DNA of 13,649 nt, taken from NCBI GenBank assembly GCA_003022985.1, contig PXTV01000121.1:1-13649 (forward strand). The letters run 5' to 3'. The notes under the pieces are model-generated. The model was not told the DNA's origin. It saw nothing but the letters and a program-made list of their open reading frames with translations, and made no database searches. The position numbers and the translations under genes were made by a program. The stretch's first letter is position 1; every line of letters starts with the position of its first letter. This DNA comes from Bacteroidetes bacterium SW_11_45_7. Lineage in GTDB: Bacteria; Bacteroidota; Bacteroidia; Chitinophagales; SW-11-45-7. Positions 1 to 7,145 of the stretch are shown in pieces.

Positions 1-1
1 T

Positions 2-778
2 GACTACGTTTTTCTTGCAGCAGCTAAAGTGGGTGGTATTCAAGCCAACAATACCTATCGCGGTGAATTCATCTACGAAAATCTCATGATCCAGAATAAC
101 GTCATCCATGCGTCCTATCTGAGCGGTGTCAAAAAGCTCGCATTCCTGGGTTCATCGTGTATTTACCCTAAAAAGGCCCCACAGCCCATGAAGGAAGAGC
201 ATTTGCTTACGGGCCCGCTTGAACATACAAACGAACCGTACGCTGTAGCCAAAATAGCGGGCATCAAGATGTGCCAAGCCTATCATGATCAATACGGCTG
301 TCATTTTATCTCGCTTATGCCCACAAACCTTTACGGCCCGCACGACAATTACGATCTCGAAACGTCTCATGTTTTGCCCGCCTTGTTGCGCAAAATGCAC
401 GATGCAAAAATCCAGGGGCAACCGAGTGTTGAAATATGGGGTTCCGGCCAACCAATGCGGGAATTTTTACATGCAGATGACCTGGGCGATGCTTGTTACT
501 TTTTGATGCAAAACTATAATGACCCCGGCATCATCAATATTGGCACGGGTAAAGATATCAGCATAGCTGAGCTGGCTTCGCTTATTCAAGAGGTTGTTGG
601 TTACAAGGGCGAGCTGATGTACAACACTGACATGCCCGATGGTACACCCCGGAAACTGCTGGATGTATCAAAAATGAACGAGTTGGGCTGGCGTCACACT
701 ATAAGTCTAAGGGAAGGGATTGAAAGGGCCTATGAAAGCATGAAACAAGAAGTGTACGCTGACGAGCTCTATTCCTAA
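2..778 (+). CDS. fcl: GDP-L-fucose synthase, 5'-truncated by window edge
   Basis: This NADPH-dependent short-chain dehydrogenase/reductase performs the epimerisation and reduction of GDP-4-keto-6-deoxy-D-mannose to GDP-L-fucose, the last step after GMD, in the cytoplasm. About 258 C-terminal codons are present. The frame is open to the window edge and begins with residues [13 protein letters not shown], so the GTG at 29 is internal and not the start. Roughly 60 N-terminal residues, including the nucleotide-binding glycine motif, lie outside. Visible family motifs are GSSCIYP (catalytic Ser region, codons at 149–169), the Tyr-x3-Lys pair in EPYAVAK (Tyr codon 239–241, Lys codon 251–253), [25 protein letters not shown] and [13 protein letters not shown]. 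All match the E. coli Fcl pattern closely. The gene converges on the partner-switch pair, with 11 nt between the two stop codons. It suggests fucosylated surface polysaccharide. Confidence 0.95.
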   Translation, partial: DYVFLAAAKVGGIQANNTYRGEFIYENLMIQNNVIHASYLSGVKKLAFLGSSCIYPKKAPQPMKEEHLLTGPLEHTNEPYAVAKIAGIKMCQAYHDQYGCHFISLMPTNLYGPHDNYDLETSHVLPALLRKMHDAKIQGQPSVEIWGSGQPMREFLHADDLGDACYFLMQNYNDPGIINIGTGKDISIAELASLIQEVVGYKGELMYNTDMPDGTPRKLLDVSKMNELGWRHTISLREGIERAYESMKQEVYADELYS

Positions 779-789
779 TGATGATTGGT

Positions 790-1220
790 TTATCCTTGGT
801 TTTCTTCGGAAGTGTTTAATAGCTTAACCAAGCGGCAATAGGATTTACGCTCTTTAGTGTAAAAACACACAATGTCCATAATGGAATAGATCAGTTTTAG
901 GCCAAGGCCACCTTTTTGCTTCTCTTTTATCACTTCTGCAATTTCCTTTTCCACCTTCTCTTCTTCCGCTATATCGAACAGGCCAATATCATGTATATCG
1001 ATGGATAAGCGTCGTTAAGGTTTAAATCGATCTGAATGGACTTACTCTCATCACCCGCGTGGCCGTGTATAATAGCATTGGCTATAGCTTCATCTACGGA
1101 GAGAACAATTTGGTTTTTTTCAGTATCAGCAATAGTAACACCACTTAGGAAGTCTGTGATAAAAGCCCGAATTTCTTCCTGAGCTTTATGGGAGCATATG
1201 GTTGTGAGGTTAGCTTTCAT
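790..1220 (-). pseudogene. RsbW/SpoIIAB-like anti-sigma serine kinase, frameshifted
   Basis: This is a HATPase_c-type serine kinase of the RsbW family, the kinase half of a partner-switching module that phosphorylates a STAS antagonist and sequesters a target such as a sigma factor. The N-terminal frame starts at ATG 1218–1220 and carries the N box (DEAIANAIIHGH, Glu44 and Asn48). After residues LNLNDA, at about position 1008, the frame is lost and ends at 969. Reading one frame over continues the fold: LSIDIHDIGLFDIAEEEK, then the G2 box KQKGGLGLKLIYSIMD, and a terminal strand ending at the TAA at 790–792. The 431-nt span is exactly one base short of 143 codons plus a stop, which fits a single deleted base, for example a TTT run shortened to TT. 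It overlaps the STAS gene by 11 nt. There is no slippery heptamer, so programmed frameshifting is unlikely. It is either a sequencing error or a real lesion. Confidence 0.85.
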
Positions 1221-1551
1221 CTAATATTTGCTGCACTTTTTCCTTATTCTCTACAATGGTCATGAGGTTCTGCAAGCCAAGGATCTGAAAGACATTGTAA
1301 ACCTTGTTATTCATGTTGTAAAAAATAAATTTCCCTTCCTTGCTTGTCAGCTCATCCATGTAAGAGACAAAAACTCCTAACCCTGCTGATGAGATATACT
1401 CAAGATCGACACAATCGATACAAACTTTGTGATAGCCATTGGCAATTGCATTTTTAATAACGTCATCAAGCTCAACTGCAAGGTTGACGTCCAATTCGCC
1501 ATCGATTTTAAGTTCGAGAATGTCACCTTGATAACTCTCAGTGATCTTCAT
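1210..1551 (-). CDS. STAS-domain anti-sigma factor antagonist (SpoIIAA/RsbV-like)
   Basis: This 113-residue single-domain cytoplasmic STAS protein is the phosphorylatable partner of the RsbW-like kinase encoded just downstream. The motif YISSAGLGVF (residues 52–61) aligns with the SpoIIAA motif DSSGLGV, which places the regulatory serine at Ser55. The rest follows the fold: an N-terminal strand segment with IDGELDVN, then VCIDCVDLEYISS, and a C-terminal helix with VFQILGLQNLMTIV. The length is typical for the family. Its stop codon lies inside the start region of the kinase gene (11-nt overlap), so the two are probably translationally coupled. No sigma factor or PP2C phosphatase lies in the window, so the regulated target is unknown. 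In Bacteroidota such modules may control something other than a sigma factor; that last point is inference. Confidence 0.9.
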   Translation of the reverse strand: MKITESYQGDILELKIDGELDVNLAVELDDVIKNAIANGYHKVCIDCVDLEYISSAGLGVFVSYMDELTSKEGKFIFYNMNNKVYNVFQILGLQNLMTIVENKEKVQQILDES

Positions 1552-1647
1552 GGGTTACAGGTTTTTACGACAAAAATCCGGAAATGTTTCTCTTCCGGTA
1601 AAAGTTAGCAAATAAAGTAAAGCAGCCTATTATCACGATACGTGTGA

Positions 1648-1685
1648 ATTGTTTGTCAAGTGCAATAGTGATGATGACAAACAAT
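1648..1685. repeat. 11-bp perfect inverted repeat, possible operator
   Basis: ATTGTTTGTCA at 1648–1658 is matched by its exact reverse complement TGACAAACAAT at 1675–1685 across a 16-nt spacer. The site lies about 100 nt upstream of the STAS start and 190 nt upstream of the rlmD start. No T-run follows on either strand, so it does not look like an intrinsic terminator. A dyad binding site for a regulator is the simplest reading, but no regulator gene is visible nearby. Confidence 0.45.
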
Positions 1686-1812
1686 CAATTCTATGATATA
1701 GACGAATCGATCACCGTTTTGATTGTTATAAAGAAATGAATTTCTCAACAAATGAAAAAACAAATGATATAGTAATTCATATCTTCTTCATCAATTCGTA
1801 TTGATACGTATT

Positions 1813-1820
1813 TATTTTTG
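1813..1820 (+). promoter_or_regulatory. Bacteroidota -7 promoter element upstream of rlmD remnant
   Basis: TATTTTTG matches the Bacteroidota housekeeping promoter core TAnnTTTG and is followed by C, as is common. It would place transcription start near 1826, giving a leader of about 48 nt before ATG 1874. A TTG-type -33 element at the usual 19–21 nt spacing is not evident, so the call rests on the -7 core and its position. Confidence 0.4.
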
Positions 1821-1873
1821 CAGCGAGTCCTTTCTTATAACCGATACAACCCGAGTTGCTAAAGCTGAGATAC

Positions 1874-3203
1874 ATGGGCAGACGTCAGAAGCACCTTAAG
1901 CAAGTTGAAATTAAAGACCTGTCCTCAGAAGCGAAAGGGGTTGGCCGTGTCAATGACAAAGTTGTATTTGTTGATAATACCATTCCCGGTGATGTTGTTG
2001 ACGCCTGGATCTATAAGCGCAAAAAGAAGTTCAGCCACGCACGACCCCTTCAATTTCATCAATATTCAGCCAATCGCATTACGCCATTTTGCAAGCATTT
2101 CAATCATTGTGGTGGCTGTAAACTGCAACATCTTCCTTATGATCAACAACTTCTATACAAGCAGCATACCGTTAAAGCAGCTTTTGAGCGGATAGGCCAT
2201 CTTTCGTTTCCGCCATTGCACGAAATTTTAAGCGCCCCCTCTACACGTCACTACCGGAACAAGCTCGAGTTCACATTTTCCAACAAACGCTGGCTAACGG
2301 AAGAGGAAATTCATAGTGAGCGGGTTTTTACAAACAGGGATGCTCTTGGTTTCCATGTTGCCGGGCACTTTGACAAGGTGCTCCGGATTGAAGAATGTTA
2401 TCTGCAGCCCGATCCTTCTAATGCAATCAGAAATGAAGTGGCAAATTACGCGAAAGACCAGGGGCTTACCTTTTATGACATTGCCGAGCATCACGGTTTG
2501 CTGCGTAACCTGGTGATACGCACATCTTCTAAAAACGTTCCCGGGCATTACTTCCACGCAATACTTGATCAATGAGAAGAAAAACGATTCCTATCACGAT
2601 CTACCTGCCCATACCTATGCCGGTAAAGATCACATTCTTGAAAAGCTGGGTGGCCTACCATTCAAAATTGGTGCAAAGTCATTTTTTCAGACCAACACCC
2701 GGCAAGCAGAGAACCTGTATCAAACTATCAAACAATTTGCCGGCAATCTCCAGAACAAAGTTTTCTACGATCTTTACAGTGGCCCGGGAAGCATCACGTT
2801 GTATTTGGCTCAAGCAGCTTCTTTCGGAGTAGGCATTGAGGAGGTTGAAGAAGCTGTTGCAGATGCCCGCGAAAACGCAGAATTGAACAAAATCAGTAAT
2901 GTTGATTTTGTCAAGGGAGATGTGCGCCATGTATTGACAGACGAGTGCCGCAAGCGCTATGGTTCGCCTGATCTTATCGTTCTCGATCCACCACGGGCTG
3001 GCATTCACAAGGATGTTGTAAAAACGTTGCTAACATTAGCACCGCCTCAAATCATCTATGTGAGCTGTAATCCATCCACACAAGCAAGGGATTTGGCATT
3101 ATTAACCGAAAATTATGACATAGAAGCAGTTCAGCCGGTGGATATGTTTCCGCACACGCCTCATATAGAAAATGTTGTTTCTTTGCAGTTGAAAAACGGA
3201 TAA
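1874..3203 (+). pseudogene. rlmD: 23S rRNA (uracil-5-)-methyltransferase RlmD, broken by internal deletion
   Basis: RlmD/RumA uses SAM to make m5U1939 in 23S rRNA. The first part (from ATG 1874; TTG 1856 is a less likely start) has an N-terminal TRAM-like domain and the four [4Fe-4S] cysteines: Cys73, Cys79 and Cys82 in CKHFNHCGGC, and Cys175 in EECYLQ. It reads RNLVIRTSSKN and then runs out of frame to a stop at about 2575. The remainder lies one frame over and resumes as FPGITSTQYLINEKKND (from 2538), followed by the SAM motif YDLYSGPGSI, LDPPRAGIH and the nucleophile motif VSCNPSTQARD (Cys codon 3066–3068). Relatives have roughly 28–32 residues between the two halves, so an out-of-frame deletion of about 80–95 nt is inferred near 2531–2538. 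The gene has 1330 nt, not a multiple of three. Two nucleotides separate its stop from the next gene. Confidence 0.85.
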
Positions 3204-3205
3204 GC

Positions 3206-3592
3206 ATGGCAGATGCTCAACAGCAAAATGAAGGCAATCCGGTACTCGAAGCGCTCCGGAATGATGTGCGTATTTACGCGGATACCATTAAGGAAATTGC
3301 CAATGAAATTATGAGTAACGAGATTTCGAACTATCCGGTATTTATTGCCTACCAGGAAGATGTTGATCTGGGGAAGCCCATCATAAGTCGAGACCTTTAC
3401 GGGACCAACTGGCACATTAATGCCTCTATGTTGGAAGAGTTTGTGAAACGGGATATTGTGAAAAGGGAAAAGGTTGATGAATTCCGCAATGTTTACAAGG
3501 ACCCGCAGCAGTATATATGCTTTTTTGTGGTCACTCAGCAGGAGGGAAGCTTTGTATTTGTTCCTTACCCTAAGGAGGAGGCGAAACAGTGA
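3206..3592 (+). CDS. Conserved-looking small hypothetical protein
   Basis: This 128-residue protein is not assigned to a named family here. It has no signal peptide or membrane segment, so it is probably cytoplasmic. It starts with a polar stretch (MADAQQQNEGNP), then an amphipathic helix (about 12–40, VLEALRNDVRIYADTIKEIA), followed by mixed alpha/beta sequence with NYPVFIAYQEDVDLGKP, NWHINASMLEEF and a C-terminal strand pair with YICFFVVTQQEGSFVFVPY. The helix-then-sheet layout suggests a small globular domain. It begins 2 nt after the rlmD stop, so it is very probably in the same transcript. Codon use and compositional balance look like those of neighbouring genes, which supports a real gene. 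Its function is unknown. Confidence 0.8.
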   Translation: MADAQQQNEGNPVLEALRNDVRIYADTIKEIANEIMSNEISNYPVFIAYQEDVDLGKPIISRDLYGTNWHINASMLEEFVKRDIVKREKVDEFRNVYKDPQQYICFFVVTQQEGSFVFVPYPKEEAKQ

Positions 3593-3705
3593 AACATCCC
3601 ACTTGCCTTGATAATTGAGAATTGCATGTTCTTTATGCTGCCTTATCGAGAACTGATTCATCAACTCACTTTCTTTATTGCAGGGAATTGCTCAATCGTT
3701 GAATC

Positions 3706-4809
3706 TTGACCTCACAAAAGAACCCCAAACGAATCCTCGTAGCTGTTCTTAACTGGGGTTTAGGCCATGCGGCTCGTTCAGTACCGCTAATCCGGGAGCT
3801 TCAACAGCAAGGTGCAGAGGTTGTAATCGCTTCAGATGGCCAGGCGCTTGGTTTTTTACAGAAAGAAATTCCTAATGGCCGGTTCACTACATTACCTTCC
3901 TATAACCCCCGTTATTCCTCTACCAACCGGATGATCCCCACCATTTTATGGCAAGTACCAAAATTTCTGCGAGTCCGAAACAAGGAGCACGAAATTGTTC
4001 AAAAACTGGTTGCCACTCACAAAATAGATGGGATAATTGCGGACTGTCGGTGGGGCTGTTATAGTGCAGAAGTGCCATCGCTTATTGTAACCCATCAATT
4101 GAATTTACAAGTGCCAAATTGGGCTGATTGGTTATCCACACCTCTCAATTGGGTCAATCAAAGGCTTCTGAAAAATTTCGATAAATGCTGGGTGCCGGAT
4201 TATGCTGATGAGCCCAACTTGTCGGGCCGTTTAGCCCATAACCAAGAGAGCGATTTGGCAATTGACTTTATAGGCCCATTATCAAGAGTGTGGCGCATGT
4301 CTTGTCATAAAAAAGATATTGAGTGGGAAGTATTGGTGCTCTTATCAGGACCAGAACCGCAAAGGTGTGTGCTGGAGCAAAAATTGATGAAGCAAATCGA
4401 AGAGATTGCGGGAAATATCCTCTTTGTAAGGGGAGTGCCCGGTAAGCAAGAAATTGAGCAAATTTCAAGGGACTCCCAACATATTAAAATTGTTAATTCT
4501 CTTACAACCGAGGCGTTAGCAGAAGTATTGGCTTCAACAAGCATGGTTGTGGCAAGAGCTGGTTATAGTACAATTATGGATCTGCTTGCTGCACGGCAAA
4601 AAGGTCTCCTTATCCCAACACCGGGTCAAACAGAACAGGAATATTTGGCTAAGCGATGTATGGAAATGGGGTTGTTTTACACCGTTGAGCAAAATCAGCT
4701 TCAATTGAGAAAGGATATCCCAAAAGCCGAACAATATAAAAGGGGAACCCGGGCAGGCACCCCTTCTAAGCTAAAGGATGCTATAAGTAGCTATCTTAAT
4801 GGACTTTAA
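3706..4809 (+). CDS. GT28-like glycosyltransferase (MurG-like fold, GT-B)
   Basis: This 367-residue protein resembles the GT-B superfamily that includes MurG and related UDP-sugar glycosyltransferases. The N-terminal half starts with RILVAVLNWGLGHAARSVPL (residues about 9–28), which holds the glycine-rich GLGHAARS loop typical of the acceptor domain. The C-terminal half has LLSGPEPQR, VNSLTTEALAEVLASTSMVV and then ARAGYSTIMDLLAARQKGLL followed by PTPGQTEQEYLA, which resembles the nucleotide-sugar binding region of the GT28 C-terminal domain. No signal peptide is visible, so it probably acts at the cytoplasmic side. The start is TTG at 3706, the first start-like codon after an in-frame TGA at 3700–3702. 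It may modify a lipid or surface glycan; the sugar and acceptor are not predictable. Its stop overlaps the stop of the converging thioredoxin gene. Confidence 0.85.
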   Translation: MTSQKNPKRILVAVLNWGLGHAARSVPLIRELQQQGAEVVIASDGQALGFLQKEIPNGRFTTLPSYNPRYSSTNRMIPTILWQVPKFLRVRNKEHEIVQKLVATHKIDGIIADCRWGCYSAEVPSLIVTHQLNLQVPNWADWLSTPLNWVNQRLLKNFDKCWVPDYADEPNLSGRLAHNQESDLAIDFIGPLSRVWRMSCHKKDIEWEVLVLLSGPEPQRCVLEQKLMKQIEEIAGNILFVRGVPGKQEIEQISRDSQHIKIVNSLTTEALAEVLASTSMVVARAGYSTIMDLLAARQKGLLIPTPGQTEQEYLAKRCMEMGLFYTVEQNQLQLRKDIPKAEQYKRGTRAGTPSKLKDAISSYLNGL

Positions 4810-5267
4810 TCGAAATGGGCATTAGCCTTTTTGCCTTCTTTGATGAAGCCCTCTACGCGTTTTGCCCCTCTTACCTTGTGGACAACCTTGCCATCCGAAT
4901 TGAGATACAGTAGAGTAGGATATGCTGATACACCATATTTTCTGGCAAAATTGCGGCCCTCACCTTTTTCCATATCCAGCTTGACGTTGACAAAGTGTTT
5001 GTTGTAGTAATCGCCTACTTTGTCATCTGTAAAAACATTTCTCGTCATCCATTTGCATGGGCCACACCAACTTGCATAGGCATCAACAAATATGGGCTTC
5101 CCTTTTTCTTTTGATTTTTCAAGTGCTTCATCCCAGGAGCCCTTATGGAAAGCAACACCTTCACTTTTGTCATCTTGATTTTCCTGTGCTTTCAGTGGCA
5201 AGCCTCCCGTGAACGTCATGGAAAAGATGAGCAGAAGCGCAAGTGCATTGTTTACAACCTTGTTCAT
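4806..5267 (-). CDS. Exported thioredoxin-family protein
   Basis: This 153-residue thioredoxin-fold protein has an N-terminal signal peptide (hydrophobic core ALALLLIFSMTFTGG, predicted cleavage near LKA-Q at residues 27/28). Its redox motif WCGPC has Cys68 and Cys71, and the cis-proline is in AYPTLLYL (Pro117). The sequence GKPIFVDAYASWCGPCKWM resembles DUF255/thioredoxin-like proteins of Bacteroidota, which work in periplasmic disulphide reduction or protection. The gene follows murI in the same direction with a 33-nt gap, so co-transcription is likely. It ends in a shared TTAA with the converging glycosyltransferase gene, leaving no room for a terminator between them. The specific substrate is unknown. 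Confidence 0.9.
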   Translation of the reverse strand: MNKVVNNALALLLIFSMTFTGGLPLKAQENQDDKSEGVAFHKGSWDEALEKSKEKGKPIFVDAYASWCGPCKWMTRNVFTDDKVGDYYNKHFVNVKLDMEKGEGRNFARKYGVSAYPTLLYLNSDGKVVHKVRGAKRVEGFIKEGKKANAHFD

Positions 5268-5300
5268 AGTGATTTTTTTAGCTTAAACGAAATGATTGTT

Positions 5301-6152
5301 CTACAAAGATTCTTTTTCATTGCCCGGAAACTCTTCTACTTGACTCCAATGGGGACAAAGTTCCAGGCCGATTTTTTCCTGGTAGTAGTAATGCGTTGTT
5401 TGTTCAAAAGCATCAGTATAATCTGAAACGTAAAAATGATGGTCATTGCTTTTGAAATTATTCAACAATTCGCGGTTTTTCAAGAGGCGCTTCACTTCTT
5501 GTGCAACAAAATCCGTAGAATCATAAACGTCAACCATTCCTTGATAGTATTCCTCGATATCCTCTTTAATTAAGGGATAATGCGTGCAAGCCAGAATTAA
5601 TGCTTCAATGTCCTCAAGTTTTGGTTGAGCAAGATACGAATCGATAATTTCTTTACTGATTTTATTGTGGAAAAAACCGGCCTCAATCATGGGAGCTAAT
5701 AGTGGTGTGGCAAGATTGTGTACACGTATTTCCGGATCGATTTCCCGGATTTTATTTTCATAGATACCTGAACCAATTGTTCCTTGGGTGCCAATAATGC
5801 CAATATCTTTGTGCTGTTTCTTATCAGTAACCCCCTCAACAATTGGGTCGATCACATTGACCATTAGGACAGTCTCGCCATGTTGGAACTGGAGCACATC
5901 ATAAGCAACGGATGAAGCTGTATTACAAGCAATGACAATCAGTTTACATTGCTTATCCAAAAGGAAGCGGGTGATATGGCTGGCAAAATGGTGAACTGCA
6001 TCTGATGATTTATCACCGTATGGCAGATGGGCTGTATCGCCAAAGTAAATCATCTCTTCCTCAGGCAGAAGACGAGTAATTGCCTTGGCAACCGTTAAGC
6101 CGCCAATACCTGAATCGAAAATGCCAATGGGCTGGTGTGGAGATAACGCCAC
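5301..6152 (-). CDS. murI: Glutamate racemase
   Basis: MurI is a cofactor-independent cytoplasmic enzyme that converts L-glutamate to D-glutamate for peptidoglycan stem peptides. The 283 residues are of normal length. Visible motifs are IGIFDSGIGGLT (residues 9–20; Asp13 and Ser14), YFGDTAHLPYG (36–46), the first catalytic cysteine in IACNTAS (Cys76) and the second in LACTHYPLI (Cys189). The start is GTG at 6150–6152, forced because an in-frame TGA lies 15 nt upstream of it and no other start codon falls between. The gene lies downstream of the skp terminator, so it probably has its own promoter, although I see no clear TAnnTTTG core. The exported thioredoxin gene follows in the same operon. 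The position after bamA–skp–skp is a common Bacteroidota arrangement. Confidence 0.97.
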   Translation of the reverse strand: MALSPHQPIGIFDSGIGGLTVAKAITRLLPEEEMIYFGDTAHLPYGDKSSDAVHHFASHITRFLLDKQCKLIVIACNTASSVAYDVLQFQHGETVLMVNVIDPIVEGVTDKKQHKDIGIIGTQGTIGSGIYENKIREIDPEIRVHNLATPLLAPMIEAGFFHNKISKEIIDSYLAQPKLEDIEALILACTHYPLIKEDIEEYYQGMVDVYDSTDFVAQEVKRLLKNRELLNNFKSNDHHFYVSDYTDAFEQTTHYYYQEKIGLELCPHWSQVEEFPGNEKESL

Positions 6153-6280
6153 TGTTGCTTGATTTCAATAGTAAGCAAAATGCAGTTCCTGAAATGTCGC
6201 TTACCCTTACCAAAACGGTGTTTGATAAAAGCCTTTCGCATCAATTTTGAAGCTAAAAATGATAAGGTGGTGGAATTGAG

Positions 6281-6333
6281 TAAAGAAAAATTTAGCTACT
6301 GATGATGAAACTGTTCCCAATCAGTAGCTAAAT
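6281..6333 (-). terminator. Intrinsic terminator after the skp operon
   Basis: A perfect 14-bp stem pairs ATTTAGCTACTGAT at 6290–6303 (plus strand) with its reverse complement at 6320–6333, around a 16-nt loop. Read on the minus strand, the stem is followed by a T-rich run (TTTTTCTTTA), the layout of a Rho-independent terminator. It lies 30 nt past the end of the distal skp gene and stops transcription before murI. Confidence 0.85.
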
Positions 6334-6363
6334 CAAAAGTTGACAGGTATTGATTGGCAAGCA

Positions 6364-7023
6364 TTAATTGCCACCACCACTACCACCCATCGATGGAACA
6401 CCACCTCCACCGCCACCGGGTGCAGCGCCTCCACCGCCAGGTGCACCACCCATTTGACTGGGTTGCGTACCTATTTTTTCTTTATCCTTAATAACCTTCT
6501 CGTCAAGCCCCATTTCATTTTTCACGAGCTCCAGGATATTGTCTGAATCCTGCGCGTAGAGTAAAGCCCCGGCACTTGAGTCAAAAATGTAAGTGTAGCC
6601 ATTTTCTTTGGCAACTTTTTGGATCGCATTATCAGCATCTTCTAAAATGGGCTTGTACAACTCTTGTTTTTTGGATGCAAGCTTTTGCTGCGCATTTTGC
6701 CTGAACTTTCTGATACGTTGTTCCAGATTGCGGATCTCATTTTTCTTATCCTTTTTAACGGCATCCATCATCATATCCTGTTTTTTCTGGTATTCCTTCA
6801 TTTTTTTCTGATACTCCTGCATCATGCTCTTGCTTTGTTGCTGCAGTTTCTTCTGATATTGTTTTAACTCCTGATCTGCTTTCTTGATCTCGGGCATGTA
6901 GCTAAGCAATTCCAAACTGTTGATATGGCCAAACTTTTCGCCACTTTGGGCCATTGTTGGGAAACTTGAACAAATTAGGAAAAGGGCAACCAATCCTAAA
7001 GAAGCATTTTTTTTCAAAGACAT
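6364..7023 (-). CDS. Skp/OmpH-family periplasmic chaperone with Gly-rich tail
   Basis: This is a Skp-like chaperone of 219 residues that holds unfolded outer-membrane proteins in the periplasm. A signal peptide (hydrophobic core LGLVALFLICSSF, cleavage likely near Ala25) precedes the short beta segment GHINSLELLSYMPE. A long Lys/Gln-rich coiled coil follows at about 46–125, then the second half of the body (NGYTYIFDSSAGALLYAQDSD), the hallmark OmpH C-terminal strand. Unlike most Skp proteins it ends in a low-complexity tail at residues 191–219 made of Gly, Pro, Ala, Met and Ser. It is the second of two tandem skp genes downstream of bamA. A 122-nt gap upstream has a possible promoter of its own. 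An intrinsic terminator follows. Confidence 0.93.
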   Translation of the reverse strand: MSLKKNASLGLVALFLICSSFPTMAQSGEKFGHINSLELLSYMPEIKKADQELKQYQKKLQQQSKSMMQEYQKKMKEYQKKQDMMMDAVKKDKKNEIRNLEQRIRKFRQNAQQKLASKKQELYKPILEDADNAIQKVAKENGYTYIFDSSAGALLYAQDSDNILELVKNEMGLDEKVIKDKEKIGTQPSQMGGAPGGGGAAPGGGGGGVPSMGGSGGGN

Positions 7024-7074
7024 AATCTAACTTGTTTTAACTAATTAAGAATAAACTCATTTTTCAATTCAGGG

Positions 7075-7106
7075 CAAATTATTATATCTGATAACGGGTC
7101 AAACAA
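7075..7106 (-). promoter_or_regulatory. Possible promoter of the distal skp gene
   Basis: On the minus strand, TTGTTTG at 7106–7100 is followed about 17–20 nt later by ATAATTTG (7082–7075), near the Bacteroidota pattern TTTG – 19–21 nt – TAnnTTTG. The -7 core has an imperfect TA placement. It lies in the 122-nt gap between the two skp genes, about 52 nt before the ATG. It may give the second skp gene extra expression. The match is imperfect. Confidence 0.3.
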
Positions 7107-7145
7107 CCTCTAGAGAAGTGCAAAGAAACAACAAGATATGGAAAG

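Larger units (their letters stand above)
1552..1873. other. Divergent intergenic region with inverted repeats
   Basis: This stretch of about 320 nt separates the minus-strand STAS/RsbW pair from the plus-strand rlmD remnant. No convincing ORF lies in it. It contains a perfect 11-bp inverted repeat (1648–1658 and 1675–1685), a second, overlapping 9-bp inverted repeat (1680–1688 and 1719–1727) and a Bacteroidota-type promoter core at 1813–1820. The sequence is AT-rich, as expected of a promoter region for two divergent transcripts. Confidence 0.6.

Noticed and set aside
152..451. 99-codon minus-strand ORF under the fucose synthase gene
   Set aside because: It is an antisense shadow of the well-supported fcl frame and contains no recognised motif. 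The same applies to the other overlapping frames across bamA, uppS and the skp genes.
1001..1020. Programmed -1 frameshift in the RsbW-like gene
   Set aside because: No slippery X XXY YYZ heptamer or following stem-loop is visible, so a simple indel is more likely.
1856..1873. TTG at 1856 as the rlmD start
   Set aside because: The ATG at 1874 gives the expected basic N-terminus (MGRRQKH…), and no strong ribosome site supports the upstream TTG.
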